64,000 bases of DNA, from NCBI GenBank assembly GCA_963942565.1, contig OZ012699.1, positions 27,973,121 to 28,037,120 on the forward strand, in the 5' to 3' direction. This DNA comes from Maea johnstoni. Its lineage: Eukaryota > Annelida > Polychaeta > Spionida > Magelonidae. Within the stretch, counting starts at the first letter, position 1, and every line of letters starts with the position of its first letter. The position numbers were made by a program, and so were the translations under genes. Shown here piece by piece: positions 33,110 through 44,965 of this stretch. The notes under the pieces were generated by a model. The model saw nothing but the letters and a program-made list of their open reading frames with translations. It was not told where the DNA came from and did not search any database.

Positions 33110-35758
33110 TAGTCAGATAAATTTAGCTAGATAGATAAAGATAGTTAGACAGGGATATCGATGTGTACATGTGTATGTAATATGCATGTACATGTGTGTG
33201 TTCCATGTCAGATATAGTTAGATAAATATAGATTTATATGTGCGTATTATGTATTTATATCTGTGCGGTGCATATGTTGCTCTCTTTTATTATATTGTAT
33301 TTTATTTCCATTTTTATTTTCATTATAGTGGTAAATCACTTTTTACAGGCATACAGTTTTTTTTATAATTTTATTCTCCTTAGACATGTCATCTATAGTA
33401 CCATAGGTATTTCATATACCAAAAGCATACAAATATAGTACAGGCATACAGTTTATCAACGTTTTGAAATTTGTCATCTTAAGTGTTTGGGTACATTTTG
33501 CTTTAATCATCACAATGTTAACTTGTAATCCTTTTACATTTAAACAAGAACATCAAATTTATCTTTCGACTTTGAAATGTCATTTTCAAAGTTAACGTCG
33601 AACGTCCATCCCTATAAGATGAATTGAAACATTGCATACGTGTTTTGCAAACATTTTCTCGACCCTAGGGCTAGTGTGTCATGGGTATGTATACGGCCTT
33701 GACTTAAAAGTAAACCTCGATATTACATTTGCAAGAACTGTGGTGTATAACCCCTATTAACCTGATTGTCTAAATGACCGTTTAAACGGGAAAGTACAAT
33801 CTAGTCTTTTTCTATTTATGTAAACTGATATTACAACGAGAAAAACACTCGTCTCGACTTTTAAAGGCTATTTGCCATCATTTATTTCTAAACCTTCCAT
33901 TGCTTCAGGACAACCTGTATATTTGTATATAGAGTAAATGAAAGTATTGGATTTCAGTACAGGTACCGCTGCCTCTCTAAATTAATACTTGCTAATACAT
34001 GAAAATGGATATGCTCCCCATCGTCTATATCTGCATATATGGTTCAGGATATGCCATTTTAATCAATAAGGGTTTCATTTTTGAAACGTTGTTTTTGCTT
34101 CAGATGTGTATCCGATATTAGTACCTCAGTTCACGACTTCCAGTACTTTAAAAGCTTTAGCAAACCACTTCATCATACAGTGATTTTCATTTTTATGTGG
34201 CTAGTTTGCATGTTGCTAAGTAAAAGGTAATTTTCTATCTCTTCAAGGCCATAATGATTTGTATTCTCTAGCAGTGGAAACTGGTTTCTGTATTGATATT
34301 TGTTGCAACTGCCAGACAGACAGAATTTCTGGCAAACCACAATTATAAATGCGAATAACATCCACACTGCAAGTTTTCTCCAATATTCCTCATTTTGCTT
34401 TTGTATATTTAGAGAATTTGGACGTATCACAATTATAATGTACCTTTTTCAATAAAAGATTTCTAAGTAGATAAGTTGATATTTATTAAAGCAATTCTTT
34501 TTATAAACACCGAAAATCTTCTCAGGGTCAGATAATCTAAAATCTTAATTGAGGCTCAATTCTGTTTTAAACCATATTTCAATTTTCCTTCACATTTTTG
34601 CAACACTTTTACATTATAGAATGTATAAGAGTTTTCTTTCACAAAATGAACAACTTGGAGTGTCGACATTTTGCAATGCATGTATCGTACTATTGACCAT
34701 GACTTGATGGTGTATAGATGCTGAAAATTCATTCTAAGTAGATAAATGATTTGTAGTAAAGGTTTAGAAAACTGTTATCCATAAAATATATTCAATCAAT
34801 AATATTTGACCAACTCTTTCGAATTTGATACACACTATTCGTATCAATAATTTTAATACTTTTCAATACTACCATAACATCTATTAAAACAATCTGTAAA
34901 ATGCTAACTTAACGGAAATTCTGGAACAATAGATGTATGATTTTTTTCATTATCACACAAAAATCATTTAATTTATGCTAGCGCAGCAAGGATATTTAGA
35001 AATATACCTGGCCAAACTAAGATATGTATGCAAATGTGTAGCATATGGAGTTCGTTCACCTCACCATCATACCCATAGACAAGCTGCTATTTTGCCACGT
35101 GTTGACACACATTTGTGATTTAATACTTTGACTTAATAAGTTAGTCCCTGCTATGTTTAATCAAATTTATCTGAATTCCTGTTTTGAGTGGTTAGGTATC
35201 ATCAAAATATGTAGCCCTGAAACAACATTTCCTGTACTTTCTTCCATGATGGACCCCTGACTGGAACTACTTTGCCGATGTATTAATGTATTCCTCCACA
35301 GACAGTGTATCTTAAAAAGTTTCCAGCGTCCATCTACTTGCACAAAACTTCACACACGATGCTAAGACTATATTGATATTTTCTCATTGTGCAAGTGAAA
35401 AGCAAGCACATTGGTGAAATCAGACATTGACACAGCAAGAAAACATAAAAATATACGTATAATTTTGAATTTAAATTGGTCAAACTCAAAAAGGCTATAT
35501 TGGTTATAAATGTGTTATCAGAGTTAGCCATTATATGCATTGATAGGACGCCATTTTGACATGTGTTGATACTCAGTCGGGGCCTCATTTTAGAAACAAA
35601 GAGTTAGCCTCTGGTATCTTCGATACACTTTTTTATGCATTACTATTGTGTGTGATTAGATTGATAGTGTCATCCAAAAGTTGTCTGAGTAGAAACACAT
35701 TTTTCACGCCTTCCTTGACATATGTCTGAAATTGCATTTTTCACTAGAGATAGGAATA
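33110..35758. other. non-genic AT-rich stretch
   Basis: Only short frames without recognisable domains and no convincing splice-linked exons. I see nothing further to name. Confidence 0.45.
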
Positions 35759-35760
35759 TA

Positions 35761-36827
35761 CGGAAGCCTATTAGGACCACTGAAAAAAAATAATTTTATT
35801 TTAATTTCTTTCCTTAGAAATCAGAAAATCTAAAAAAGCGTACTGTACGGGCCGGTTTTGACGATCTAAACTGAGCTCCAAATAAAACGAGCGATTTGAT
35901 TGGTGCAAAGGCCGGGCACTCCTTCAAGCCTACACAAGCGAGGCAGTGATTGGCTTACTATTTTTAGTAACTCTTCTCAAATAAATATTTATTTTTTAAA
36001 AATATTTTTGTGAACGAGGATCTTGAGGTATTCTTTTTTTTTTTGATTTCTAAGCAAAAAAAAATAAAATTAATTTTTTTTTTAAAGATTTTCTGATTTC
36101 TAAGCAAAAAAAAATTAAATTAAAAAAAAATTTGTGGTCCTTGTAAGCGGTCTTAGAATATATTTTTTTGACTTACTAAGAACAGACATGCAAACACACA
36201 CGTACACACAGACCCTCCGTGCCGTAACGTTACGGCCCTATGCTTGTTGCTCTGACGGGCCTCGCCTATACACGGCGAACGGTACGGACAGCCTGAGGGG
36301 GGGGCAAGTCTACTGATCTAGCACACACACGCCCAGCGCGTTGCACGCAGATTGACATGTCACCTACGTCCTAACCAGAACGATCTGATGCTCGCAGACA
36401 GTCCCGGCAATGTATGTGCGTATGTGTGTGTTTGTATGCCTGTTCAAGCTGTGAAAGTGCTCCTAAAGGAGCATTATCAGCTATACAGATACAGATACAG
36501 ATGAGTGAAAAATGAATGAAAAATAACACAGGCTAAATTATGTAGATAAAACGTGTATTGATCCGTTGTTCAGACAAGAATGCCACTGCCGGCGCTGCCT
36601 CACGCGCGTGTAGTGTGATTGACGAGGCTACACGAGCGAGGCAGTGATTGGCTATCTATTTTTAGTAACATTGCAGAACACAAAAAAATTATTTAAAAAA
36701 AACAAAATTCCGAACGAGGATCTTGAGACAATTTTTTTTTTTTTTTTTTTTTTTTTAGATTTTCGGATTTCTAAGGAAAAAAATAAAAATGAAAAAATAT
36801 TTTTTCAGTGGTCCTAATAGGCTTCCG
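35761..36827. mobile_element. composite TIR element (MITE plus half copy) with nested SINE-like insert
   Basis: Outer ends CGGAAGCCTATTAGGACCAC and GTGGTCCTAATAGGCTTCCG are perfect inverted repeats bordered by TA at 35759-35760 and 36828-36829. Inside, a full copy spans 35761 to about 36155 (right end diverged: GGTCCTTGTAAGCGGTCTTAGA). A second right half spans about 36610-36827, and both contain GAGGCAGTGATTGGCT..CTATTTTTAGTAAC. Between them lies an unrelated repeat (36213-36503). TA ends suggest Tc1/mariner-type mobilisation. Confidence 0.75.
36213..36503 (+). repeat. SINE/LINE-like repeat with ACAGAT tail
   Basis: Starts near CCGTGCCGTAACGTTACGGC and shares about 115 bp with 52985-53090 (CTCTGACGGGCC, ACGGTACGGACAGCCT). 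It ends in AGCTATACAGATACAGATAC, a short tandem tail as at retroposon 3' ends. Family not assigned. Confidence 0.55.
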
Positions 36828-36879
36828 TAGTTTCTCTTCATTTTTATCAATTTTCACACAAAAAAATAATTTGACTGAA

Positions 36880-37265
36880 AATGTTTAAATGTCTTCGAAG
36901 ACCTTTATTAGACCTAACTTACCATATAAAAGAAGCCCGCAAGGGGCACACCTCATGTTTTGCACTAGGAGTTGGCACCTCCCGGGGAACCCTAAGCTGG
37001 TGGACACCCTGCTCACCTTATAAAAGAAGGGGGATATGTGGATCAGTATATGGATACCCCGCATCTAAAAGATCCCTTGGTCGTCTTTGGATCTGAAGGC
37101 TCTGCTCTTACTCTCCCTCTTTTTCATCTTTCACCTAGAATAACTTTGTTTTGTCATTGTTCTTTAACAATGATAAAGGACCACTTTGAGTTAATATCTT
37201 ATGGCACTAAATGATCTTTGTGTGTCGATATGCCTTTAAACACTCATTCATTCATTCATTCCATG
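36880..37265 (+). repeat. SINE-like repeat with CATT tail
   Basis: Contains AAAAGATCCCTTGGTCGTC near 37068, shared in part with the minus-strand SINE at 451-735. It ends in a CATT run at about 37243-37262. A single open frame across it (36881-37096) shows no protein signature and I do not call it. Confidence 0.45.
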
Positions 37266-37284
37266 TAGAAGATGTAGCTAAAAA

Positions 37285-37750
37285 CCCCGGGGGGGCACTT
37301 GGGTATTTAGGGGGGCGCATACGCTCGTTATCAAAATAAAAAAATACCCCATAAAGCACTGATTTCTGGCCAAAAAAGCACCCTTATTTTAATAAAACGC
37401 TGATTTTTTCCACTAAATAAACACCCTTTCTTTTGTCAAAACACTGACATTGGATAAACGGGAACACATATTTTAACTTAAGATTTTATAATCCCCTGCG
37501 TGTTTAGTGGCAGCAAGTGGCGGCAGCAAACTCGGAAGCCCAGTCACTTCGGAAGTCACTCTGCGTCAGAGCCACGTATATTTTGTGGATTGTAAGGGGA
37601 TTTTGACCCCCATACCTGGGTACCTGGTACAAGAAAGTACCCTTCTTTTACAAAAATGCGGACATGCGGAGGTCTTAAAAAAAGACCCCTTCTTCCGCGA
37701 AATATGTAACGCGCGTGCGGCCCCACTCTGTACCTGAGTGCCCCCGCCGG
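37285..37750. mobile_element. TIR element with 8-bp target duplication, copy 1
   Basis: Ends CCCCGGGGGGGCACTTGGGTA and TACCTGAGTGCCCCCGCCGG. The 8-bp duplication GCTAAAAA lies at 37277-37284 and 37751-37758. 466 bp, non-autonomous. The whole element recurs at 56306-56792 and in part at about 58250-58547. The 8-bp duplication fits hAT or P-like superfamilies; I do not assign one. Confidence 0.85.
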
Positions 37751-37759
37751 GCTAAAAAC

Positions 37760-40479
37760 TGTTGCTTCACAAAAAGATTGAGCTCTTATATTGCAAAGGT
37801 ATAATTCTGTCACCACTTGACCAGGCTCATGTGTATTTACCAAATATCTAAATAATCGAATGTTTATTTAATAATATAATGAATATGATCCATTGCAGTC
37901 AGTACTTTCTCTAACTAACTGTAACTTGTCAGTCAGAATACAGGAAATGACATGTAAATATCTTATACTAATTTTACCTGTCAGACACATAACCGTCAAT
38001 ATTCTACTATCCAAAATCAGGAGATTTCATGCAGTTTACTTTTGGGGCCTCGTTCGCAGCATTTTGTTTAATTCCAATCATGCCCACCAGGGGTCAGGTA
38101 AGTAGTTTAGCTTATGAGTGGGCTATTATATTTCACAGGAGTGGGTAGATTGATAACCATACAAGTATGTTAATGAAATAACTTTGATTTCATGTAGCAG
38201 ATCACACTTGCAGCATAATATATATTCACAGTTATGAAAAACACAAACAGATAGCTTTTGAACTGAAAATATAACAACACGCATGGTTATATATTATATA
38301 TACTTCCAAGATGAGATACTTCCATTTATTTAAAAAAATCTTTTTTTTTGTTTTTAAAGACTTAAAACTAATTTCTCTGATTGGGCTACTCTTTCAACTT
38401 CGGCACTAATGTTTACAGTCATCTAAATATAACAGTATTAATTAATTGCTCTATAATAAATTAGTAAATAAGAAATAGTAAGATATTGGATAAATTGACT
38501 GAACACCTAGATCTACTGATTCCTCAATAAAATGTAAAAAGGCCAACTACTAATATATTTCAAAATAACTTTACGATCAAGCATTAATGGACAAGGTAGT
38601 TGAAGTAGAGTCAATAGTATGGTTGAGGTCAACATATTTGTCAGGAAGTATTTAGGCAGCACTTGAATGAATGGGTTGGTAACATAAGAAATAGCGTCAG
38701 TGAGGAATGACCAACTTCAAAGATAGATATAAGTGAGAAATTTCCAACATTTAATGGTTACTCAGGATACAGCGAACATTACATGGTAGAAGCACAGTGA
38801 GGAGAGAGAGTGGACTCAGTCATGCTGGACAATTACAGCCAATAGCTAGGTAGACTCACTAGACAGTCAGTCCTGAGGTGGTTAACACTTTAGGCTGACA
38901 CACCAGTTCAACATAATCAACTACTAGACTGGCGTAGAGCTGACGATAGGCAAATCTTACATATTAACAACTTGTCAAGCCACATAATTTACCCATTCAT
39001 ACCTATGAGTTCCTCTAGGGGCTGAAGTCTTGGGTTCTTCGGCAATAACTTGGGAATAAAGAATAATCCTACAAAATATCTGAAGGAGAATTACTGATAG
39101 TGTTCTGATAAATATTTCTTCTCCAAATAGATTCTTTCAAAGTTGCATTTATCAACAAGATTTCACGAAAATCATCAAGTTGCTTTTTTGGCCACTGAGC
39201 ATTAATGGGTGGATATGAGCTTATCTCCTCTTAAACAACTTATTATCTAACTCATCATGAGAATATTATGATTAAGAGTTCAAAATCAAATCCTTAGTGA
39301 ACTGTCCTATCTTTTGGCTGCTACTTAGCTCCATACTGCTTTTATGCTCATTGTTTTACACTTTTTTAACATCTGGTCTTACTATAGATATATCCACACT
39401 ACATGTCACACAGTAAACAAAAGAATCACCATTTTTGCTTAACCTAATTTCAGAGCATTTTCGTCATTAAATTTACAAAGATCAGTATGTTTTGTACGAG
39501 GTGGTGATTTTTTCTTGTCAGCCATTGTAGATTTTAGTCTGAGACTAATGCTTTTGTTGCAGCCTGCATAACAACAACAACAACAAAAAAAAAATGAACA
39601 CTCTATGACAGTTTCTCAAGAACATGTGCTGGCAACTTCTTCATCTTTTTGCCTTTTTTCAAAGTCTTCCAACATTTACAAAGGATTTTGCGTTGTCAGC
39701 TTGATATGCCCAAACATGTTTAAATACCCAATTTGGCCATTTTTATGTCTCTTGACTCCTTGGATTTAGATTGGCTATTTAAGGGCACTCAACCCTACAA
39801 ACAAATTCCAATGGTACCACTGATTTTATACTGTCAACGATATAATCAAACCCTCCTGATCACTACAGTTAGTCCTATTGGCAAGTGATATCATAAATGT
39901 GACAAGATGGTTTTCATTACCAGCTGATTATTTGGCTGTGCACTTGTGTGTTGATAACTACTGTAAAGTTTTAAACTTTAAGGTGGAAGTATTATTCTCA
40001 ATTTTAATGAGTGGGTCCGATTCGCTAATATTGTGATCCGTTAATATTTGTTCTATTTTATATTCAAAATGCGCATCTAGTCACAATTACCCATGGTCAG
40101 TTGATAACCATACGTACATACATAGACACACGTACGTGCTTGCTGTGATGTAGGTATGTCTCACGGTGTATGACCAAATTTTAATGATGCTCGTAATCAC
40201 TGTGGATCTGAATTCCTTAATTGCAATATACCAATCAGGGCGTACCTTCAATGACACATGCGTTTGATAAACAGCCGCATGGTGGTGTTAGTTTAGCACT
40301 TAAAATCCTCATGGTTCTAGGAAATTACAATTGCAATAGACCCATTTTGACGATCACTCGTACCATCCATAGCCCAATCTGATTATCTTGAACCCTTAAT
40401 CTCACTTATTAGGGGGTTGCGGCGTCTAATTGGTATTGTCGGCCATGAGTGGTACATGAATTAGAATACCACTTCTCAG
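37760..40479. other. non-genic stretch 3' of zinc-finger gene B
   Basis: No exon supported. 39845-39965 resembles the 3' flank of gene A (4530-4690). 40010-40479 is part of the dispersed repeat shared with 26640-27046. Confidence 0.45.
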
Positions 40480-40533
40480 AGTTCGAAATATTGGCGACTT
40501 GATATATATATCAAGTCGCCAATATTTCGAACT
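40480..40533. repeat. perfect 54-bp palindrome
   Basis: Arms of 27 bp beginning AGTTCGAAATATTGGCGACT meet at TATATA with no loop and no mismatch. Only the outer right part (TTCGAACTTTACAGTAT) is present in the related repeat at 27029-27046. Confidence 0.95.
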
Positions 40534-40585
40534 TTACAGTATTTTATCCCAGTTATATCAGACATCAAGTTTTTTCTGTTTTAAC

Positions 40586-40699
40586 TTATATGCTACTAGC
40601 ATTTTCGTCTGAATCTTGCTTTATAGGGAGGCACTGTCCTATAACAACAAGGTTGTCTTGATTGTCTAATATGCTACTAGCATTTTCCTCCTCCAACTC
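40586..40699 (-). other. in-frame continuation of the gene B tail beyond its stop codon
   Basis: After ..PCLPLK and a TAA, the same frame reads ELEEENASSILDNQDN, then VVIGQCLPIKQDSDENASSI, and then a TAA at 40586-40588. Gene A has PLKQELEENANSILVKQE at this point, so the gene B stop stands where a Gln codon (CAA to TAA) is expected. It adds about 37 residues of conserved tail if read through. See the findings. Confidence 0.8.
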
Positions 40700-43600
40700 T
40701 TACTTTAAAGGGAGACACGGTCCTCCAACAACAAGGGTGTCTTGTTTTTCTAATATGCTACTAGCATTTTGCTCAAACTCTATCTTAATAGGGAAACACT
40801 GTCCTTCAATGACAATCCATTGCCTTGGTTCTGATAAAGGTGCTTCTATTTTGAGAATTGGCTGCCTTTGATGTGTTCTCTCACACTGTTTCAGATAAGA
40901 CAATGTATTGTTAGTCTTAATACACAGAAGAGGTCTTTCTGCTGTGTGTGTCCTCATACGCTGTACCAGACCAGTAGGGTGTGGGAATGCCTTGTCACCT
41001 TCATTGCACTGGAAGGATCTTTCCCCAATGTGTATCTTCTCATGCCTTACCAGGTGAGAACGCTGTGTGAATGCCTTATCACATTCGTTGCACTGGAAGG
41101 GTCTTTCCCCACTGTGGATCTTCTTATGCTGCACCAGACTAGACATACGTTTGAATGCCTTGTCACATTCATTGCACTGGAAGGGTCTTTCCCCACTGTG
41201 TATCTTCTTATGCTGAGCCAGATGAGAACCCTGTGTGTATGCCTTATCACATTCATTGCACTGGAACGGTCTTTCCACACTGTGTATCTTCTTATGCTGA
41301 GCCAGATAAGAAACCTGTGTGAATGCCTTGTCGCATTCATTGCACTGGAACGGTCTTTCCCCATTGTGTATCCCCTTATGCTTTACTAGAGTAAAAGAGC
41401 TTGTGAATGCCTTATCACATTCATTGCACTGGAAGGGTCTTTCTCTGCTGTGTATCCTTTTATGCTGTGCCAGAGAAGAAGAATCTGTGAATGCCTTGTC
41501 ACATTCATTGCACTGGAAAGGTCTTTCCCCACTGTGTATCCTCTTATGCGTTACCAGAGTAGACGAGCTTGTGAATGCCTTGTTACATTCATTGCACTGG
41601 AAGGGTCTTTCCCCACTGTGTATCCTCATATGCTGTACCAGGCTAGAAGACTGTGAGAATGCCTTGTCACATTCTTTGCACTGGAAGGGTCTTTCCCTAC
41701 TGTGTATCCTCTTATGCATTGTCAGAGAAGTAGAGCTTGTGAATGCCTTATCACATTCATTGCACTGGAAGGGTCTTTCCCCACTGTGTATCCTCTCATG
41801 CTGTACCAGATTAAAAGCCTGTGTGAATGCCTTATCACATATATTGCACTCAAAGGGTCGTTCCCCACTGTGTATCCTCTTATGCTGTACCAGGCTAGAG
41901 GACTGTGAGAATGCCTTGTCACATTCATTGCACTGGAAGGGTCTTTGCCCACTGTGTACTTTCATATGCTGTACCAGAACAGACTTTTGTGTGAATGCCT
42001 TGTCACATTCGTTGCAATGGAAGGGTCTTTCCCCACTGTGTATCCTCTTATGCGTTACCAGACCCAAATATCGGGCAAATGCCTTGTCACATTCATTGCA
42101 CTGGAAAGGTCTTTCCCCACTGTGTACTTTCATATGCTGTACCAGAACAGACTTTTGTGTGAATGCCTTGTCACATTCGTTGCAATGGAAGGGTCTTTCC
42201 CCACTGTGCATCCTCTTATGCTTTACCAAACTGAAAGAGTAGGTGAATGCCTTGTCACATTCATTGCACTGGAAGGGTCTTTCCCTACTGTGTATCCTCT
42301 TATGGTTTGCCAGAGAAGAAGAGCTTGTGAATGCCTTATCACATTCATTGCACTGGAAAGGTCTTTCCCCACTGTGTATCCTCTTATGCTGTACCAGACC
42401 AGAAGAGTGTGTGAATGCCTTGTCACATTCATTGCACTGGAAGGGTCTCACTCCACTGTGTATCCTCTTATGCTGTACCAGACCAGAAGAGCGTGTGAAT
42501 GTCTTGTCACATTCATTGCACTGGAAGGGTCTCACTCCACTGTGTATCCTCTCATGCCGCAATAGATGAGAAGGGTCTTTGAATAACTTATCACATACAT
42601 TGCACTGGAAAGGTCTTTCCCCACTGTGTATCCTCTTATGTCGTACCAGATCTGAAGAATTTGTGAATGCCTTATCACATTGATTGCACTGGAAAGGTTT
42701 CACCCCACTGTGTATCATCTTATGCTGTACCAGGTTAGACACGCTTATGAATGCCTTGTCACCATCATTACACTGGAAGGGTCTTTCTCCACTGTGTATC
42801 CTCTTATGCTGTACCAGACCAGAAGACTGTGAGAATGCCTTGTCACTTTCATTGCACTTGAAGGGTCTTTCTCCGGTATGTATCCTCTTATGATTTACCA
42901 GACCAGAATATTGGACAAATGCCTTGTCACATTCATTGCACTGGAAAGTTTTTTCCCCACTGTGTATTCTCTGGTGCTGCACCAGATGAGACGAGTTTAT
43001 GAATGCCTTGTCACATACAATGCATTGGAAAGGTCTTTCCCCGCAGTGTATCCTTTTATGCTGTACAAGATAATAAGAACATGAGAATGCCTTGTCACAT
43101 TCATTGCACTGGAAGGGTCTTTCCCCACTGTGTATCTTCTTATGCTTGACTAGACTAGAAGACTGTGTGAATGCCTTGTCACAAACGTTGCACTTGAAGG
43201 GTCTTTTCCCACTGTGCATTCTCTTATGCAGTACCAGGTGAGAAGAACGTGAGAATGCCTTGTCACATACATTGCACTGGAAGGGTCTTTCCCCACTGTG
43301 TATCCTCTTGTGCTCTACCAGGTGAGAAGAACGTGAGTATGCCTTGTCACATACATTGCATTGGAAAGGTCTTTCCCCGCAGTGTATCCTTTTATGCTGT
43401 ACAAGATAATCAGAACATGAGAATGCCTTGTCACATTCATTGCACTGGAAGGGTCTTTCCCCACTATGTATTCTCTTATGCTTTACCAGACCAGACGAGT
43501 TTATGAATGCCTTGTCACACACGTTGCACTTGAAGGGTCTTTTCCCACTGTGCATTCTCTTATGCAGTACCAGGTGAGAAGAACGTGAGAATGCCTTGTC

Positions 43601-44473
43601 ACATTCTTTGCACTGGAAGGGTCTTTCCCCACTGTGTATCATCTTATGCTTTGCCAGAGTAGAACTTTGGGCATATGCCTTGTCACATTCATTGCACTGG
43701 AAGGGTCTTTCCCCACTGTGTATCCTCATATGATTTGCCAGAGTAGAGGGGCGTGTGAATGCCTTGTCACATTCATTGCACTGGAAGGGTTTTTCCCCAC
43801 TGTGTATCCTCTTATGCTTAACCAGATCAGATGAGCGTGTGAATGCCTTGTCACATTCATTGCACTGGAAGGGTCTTTCACCACTGTGTATCTTCTTATG
43901 CTGTTCCAGATTAGAAACCTGTTTGAATGCCTTATCACATTCATTGCACTGGAAGGGTCTTTCACCACTGTGTATCTTCTTATGCTGTACCAGATTAGAA
44001 ACCTGTGTGAATGCCTTATCACATTCATTGCACTGGAAGGGTCTTTCCCCACTGTGTATCCTCTTATGCTCTACCAGGTGAGAAGACTTTGTGAATGCCT
44101 TGTCACATTCATTGCACTGGAAGGGTCTTTCCCCACTGTGTATCCTCTTATGCTGTACCAGGCTAGAAGACTGTGAGAATGCCATGTCACATTCATTGCA
44201 CTGGAAGGGTCTTTCCCCACTGTGTATCCTCTTATGCTGTACCAGGCTAGAAGACTGTGTGAATGCCTTGTCACATTCATTGCACTGGAAGGATTTCTCT
44301 CCACCATGATTCCTCTTCTGTTGCACCAGACCGACATGATGAGTGGATGCCTTGTCATGATCAACAGAAGGATGATGGCTTGATAACTCGGAATAGGATT
44401 TATCACATTCATCAGAAGGATAAGGTTCTTTCCCTTCTTGCCCATCCTTATGACCTATCACTTCTAAAGACAT
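40700..44473 (-). CDS. C2H2 zinc-finger protein (gene B), about 41 tandem units
   Basis: 1257-residue protein in one exon, paralogue of gene A (MSLEVIGHKDGQEGKEP vs MSSDVIDQKDGHKGDEP). About 37 intact fingers of the FQCNECDKAF..L..HKRIH type. Decayed units occur at the N-terminus, in the middle (CNESDKAF, CNDGDKAF) and near the C-terminus (CNEGDKAF, QRMRTH). A four-finger block (SRSSHLVLHKRMHSGKRPFK to YLVQHKRIHCGE) occurs twice, and one finger (TQKSVLVQHMKVH) is duplicated two units apart. The tail has a RQWIV..GQCFPIKIEFEQNA unit, then stops after GPCLPLK. The frame continues past this TAA (see 40586-40699). No KRAB, BTB, SCAN or ZAD domain is visible. Predicted nuclear DNA-binding protein of unknown target. 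Confidence 0.92.
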   Translation of the reverse strand: MSLEVIGHKDGQEGKEPYPSDECDKSYSELSSHHPSVDHDKASTHHVGLVQQKRNHGGEKSFQCNECDKAFTQSSSLVQHKRIHSGERPFQCNECDMAFSQSSSLVQHKRIHSGERPFQCNECDKAFTKSSHLVEHKRIHSGERPFQCNECDKAFTQVSNLVQHKKIHSGERPFQCNECDKAFKQVSNLEQHKKIHSGERPFQCNECDKAFTRSSDLVKHKRIHSGEKPFQCNECDKAFTRPSTLANHMRIHSGERPFQCNECDKAYAQSSTLAKHKMIHSGERPFQCKECDKAFSRSSHLVLHKRMHSGKRPFKCNVCDKAFINSSGLVKHKRIHSGERPFQCNECDKAFSCSDYLVQHKRIHCGERPFQCNVCDKAYSRSSHLVEHKRIHSGERPFQCNVCDKAFSRSSHLVLHKRMHSGKRPFKCNVCDKAFTQSSSLVKHKKIHSGERPFQCNECDKAFSCSYYLVQHKRIHCGERPFQCIVCDKAFINSSHLVQHQRIHSGEKTFQCNECDKAFVQYSGLVNHKRIHTGERPFKCNESDKAFSQSSGLVQHKRIHSGERPFQCNDGDKAFISVSNLVQHKMIHSGVKPFQCNQCDKAFTNSSDLVRHKRIHSGERPFQCNVCDKLFKDPSHLLRHERIHSGVRPFQCNECDKTFTRSSGLVQHKRIHSGVRPFQCNECDKAFTHSSGLVQHKRIHSGERPFQCNECDKAFTSSSSLANHKRIHSRERPFQCNECDKAFTYSFSLVKHKRMHSGERPFHCNECDKAFTQKSVLVQHMKVHSGERPFQCNECDKAFARYLGLVTHKRIHSGERPFHCNECDKAFTQKSVLVQHMKVHSGQRPFQCNECDKAFSQSSSLVQHKRIHSGERPFECNICDKAFTQAFNLVQHERIHSGERPFQCNECDKAFTSSTSLTMHKRIHSRERPFQCKECDKAFSQSSSLVQHMRIHSGERPFQCNECNKAFTSSSTLVTHKRIHSGERPFQCNECDKAFTDSSSLAQHKRIHSRERPFQCNECDKAFTSSFTLVKHKGIHNGERPFQCNECDKAFTQVSYLAQHKKIHSVERPFQCNECDKAYTQGSHLAQHKKIHSGERPFQCNECDKAFKRMSSLVQHKKIHSGERPFQCNECDKAFTQRSHLVRHEKIHIGERSFQCNEGDKAFPHPTGLVQRMRTHTAERPLLCIKTNNTLSYLKQCERTHQRQPILKIEAPLSEPRQWIVIEGQCFPIKIEFEQNASSILEKQDTLVVGGPCLPLK

Positions 44474-44965
44474 AGTGAGTGCTTTATCACAAATCCTTAA
44501 CTTATCAATCCTCCCTTGCTTAGTAATTCACTTAAATGTTAAATCCATTTGTGGTTTACATTCCCGCATCCTCATTGTCTGGCTTTCATGTTTTTTTGAC
44601 AATGATATGGGTATCAAACATACACCGAACAAAATATATTTTAGTCAACAGTTAGTCTCTGAGTAATGTTGCTTCTTTAAATATTTTTCATGAGGATGAT
44701 GGTACAACCTTAAATTGTACGACTCTTTTGGTTTGGGTGTTGCAGGTATGATTCAGTTAATAACTTGAAATTTATCCTTGTCATATTGGGAAATGGTTGC
44801 ACCCTGGATAACTTCCATTGTTTCATAGAGTAGAGCACAGCACCTGATTTATCTCACTACGATGCATAAATGAACTCTCAACTTTGACCTTGATTGATTC
44901 TGGCCTCTGTAGGGTGATATCCAGTTACACAGTCGTTTTGTAGCAGCTCTTGTCACATCATGGAT
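44474..44965 (-). other. 5' UTR part of the terminal exon of gene B, with splice acceptor
   Basis: On the minus strand CTGCTTTTTCAG is followed by ATCCATGATGTGAC from 44965. The layout matches gene A, including a shared CCTTGATTGAT segment in the UTR. No upstream exon was identified. Confidence 0.6.

Noticed and set aside
37507-37843. Frames on both strands, also seen at 56602-56836
   Set aside because: They fall within the non-autonomous 8-bp-TSD element and appear in each copy with changes that do not look protein-conserving.
40868-44445. Many plus- and minus-strand frames with LSHSLHWKGLSPLCI or MGKDPSSAMNVTRHS repeats
   Set aside because: Shadows of the zinc-finger array of gene B in other frames; no independent protein signature.
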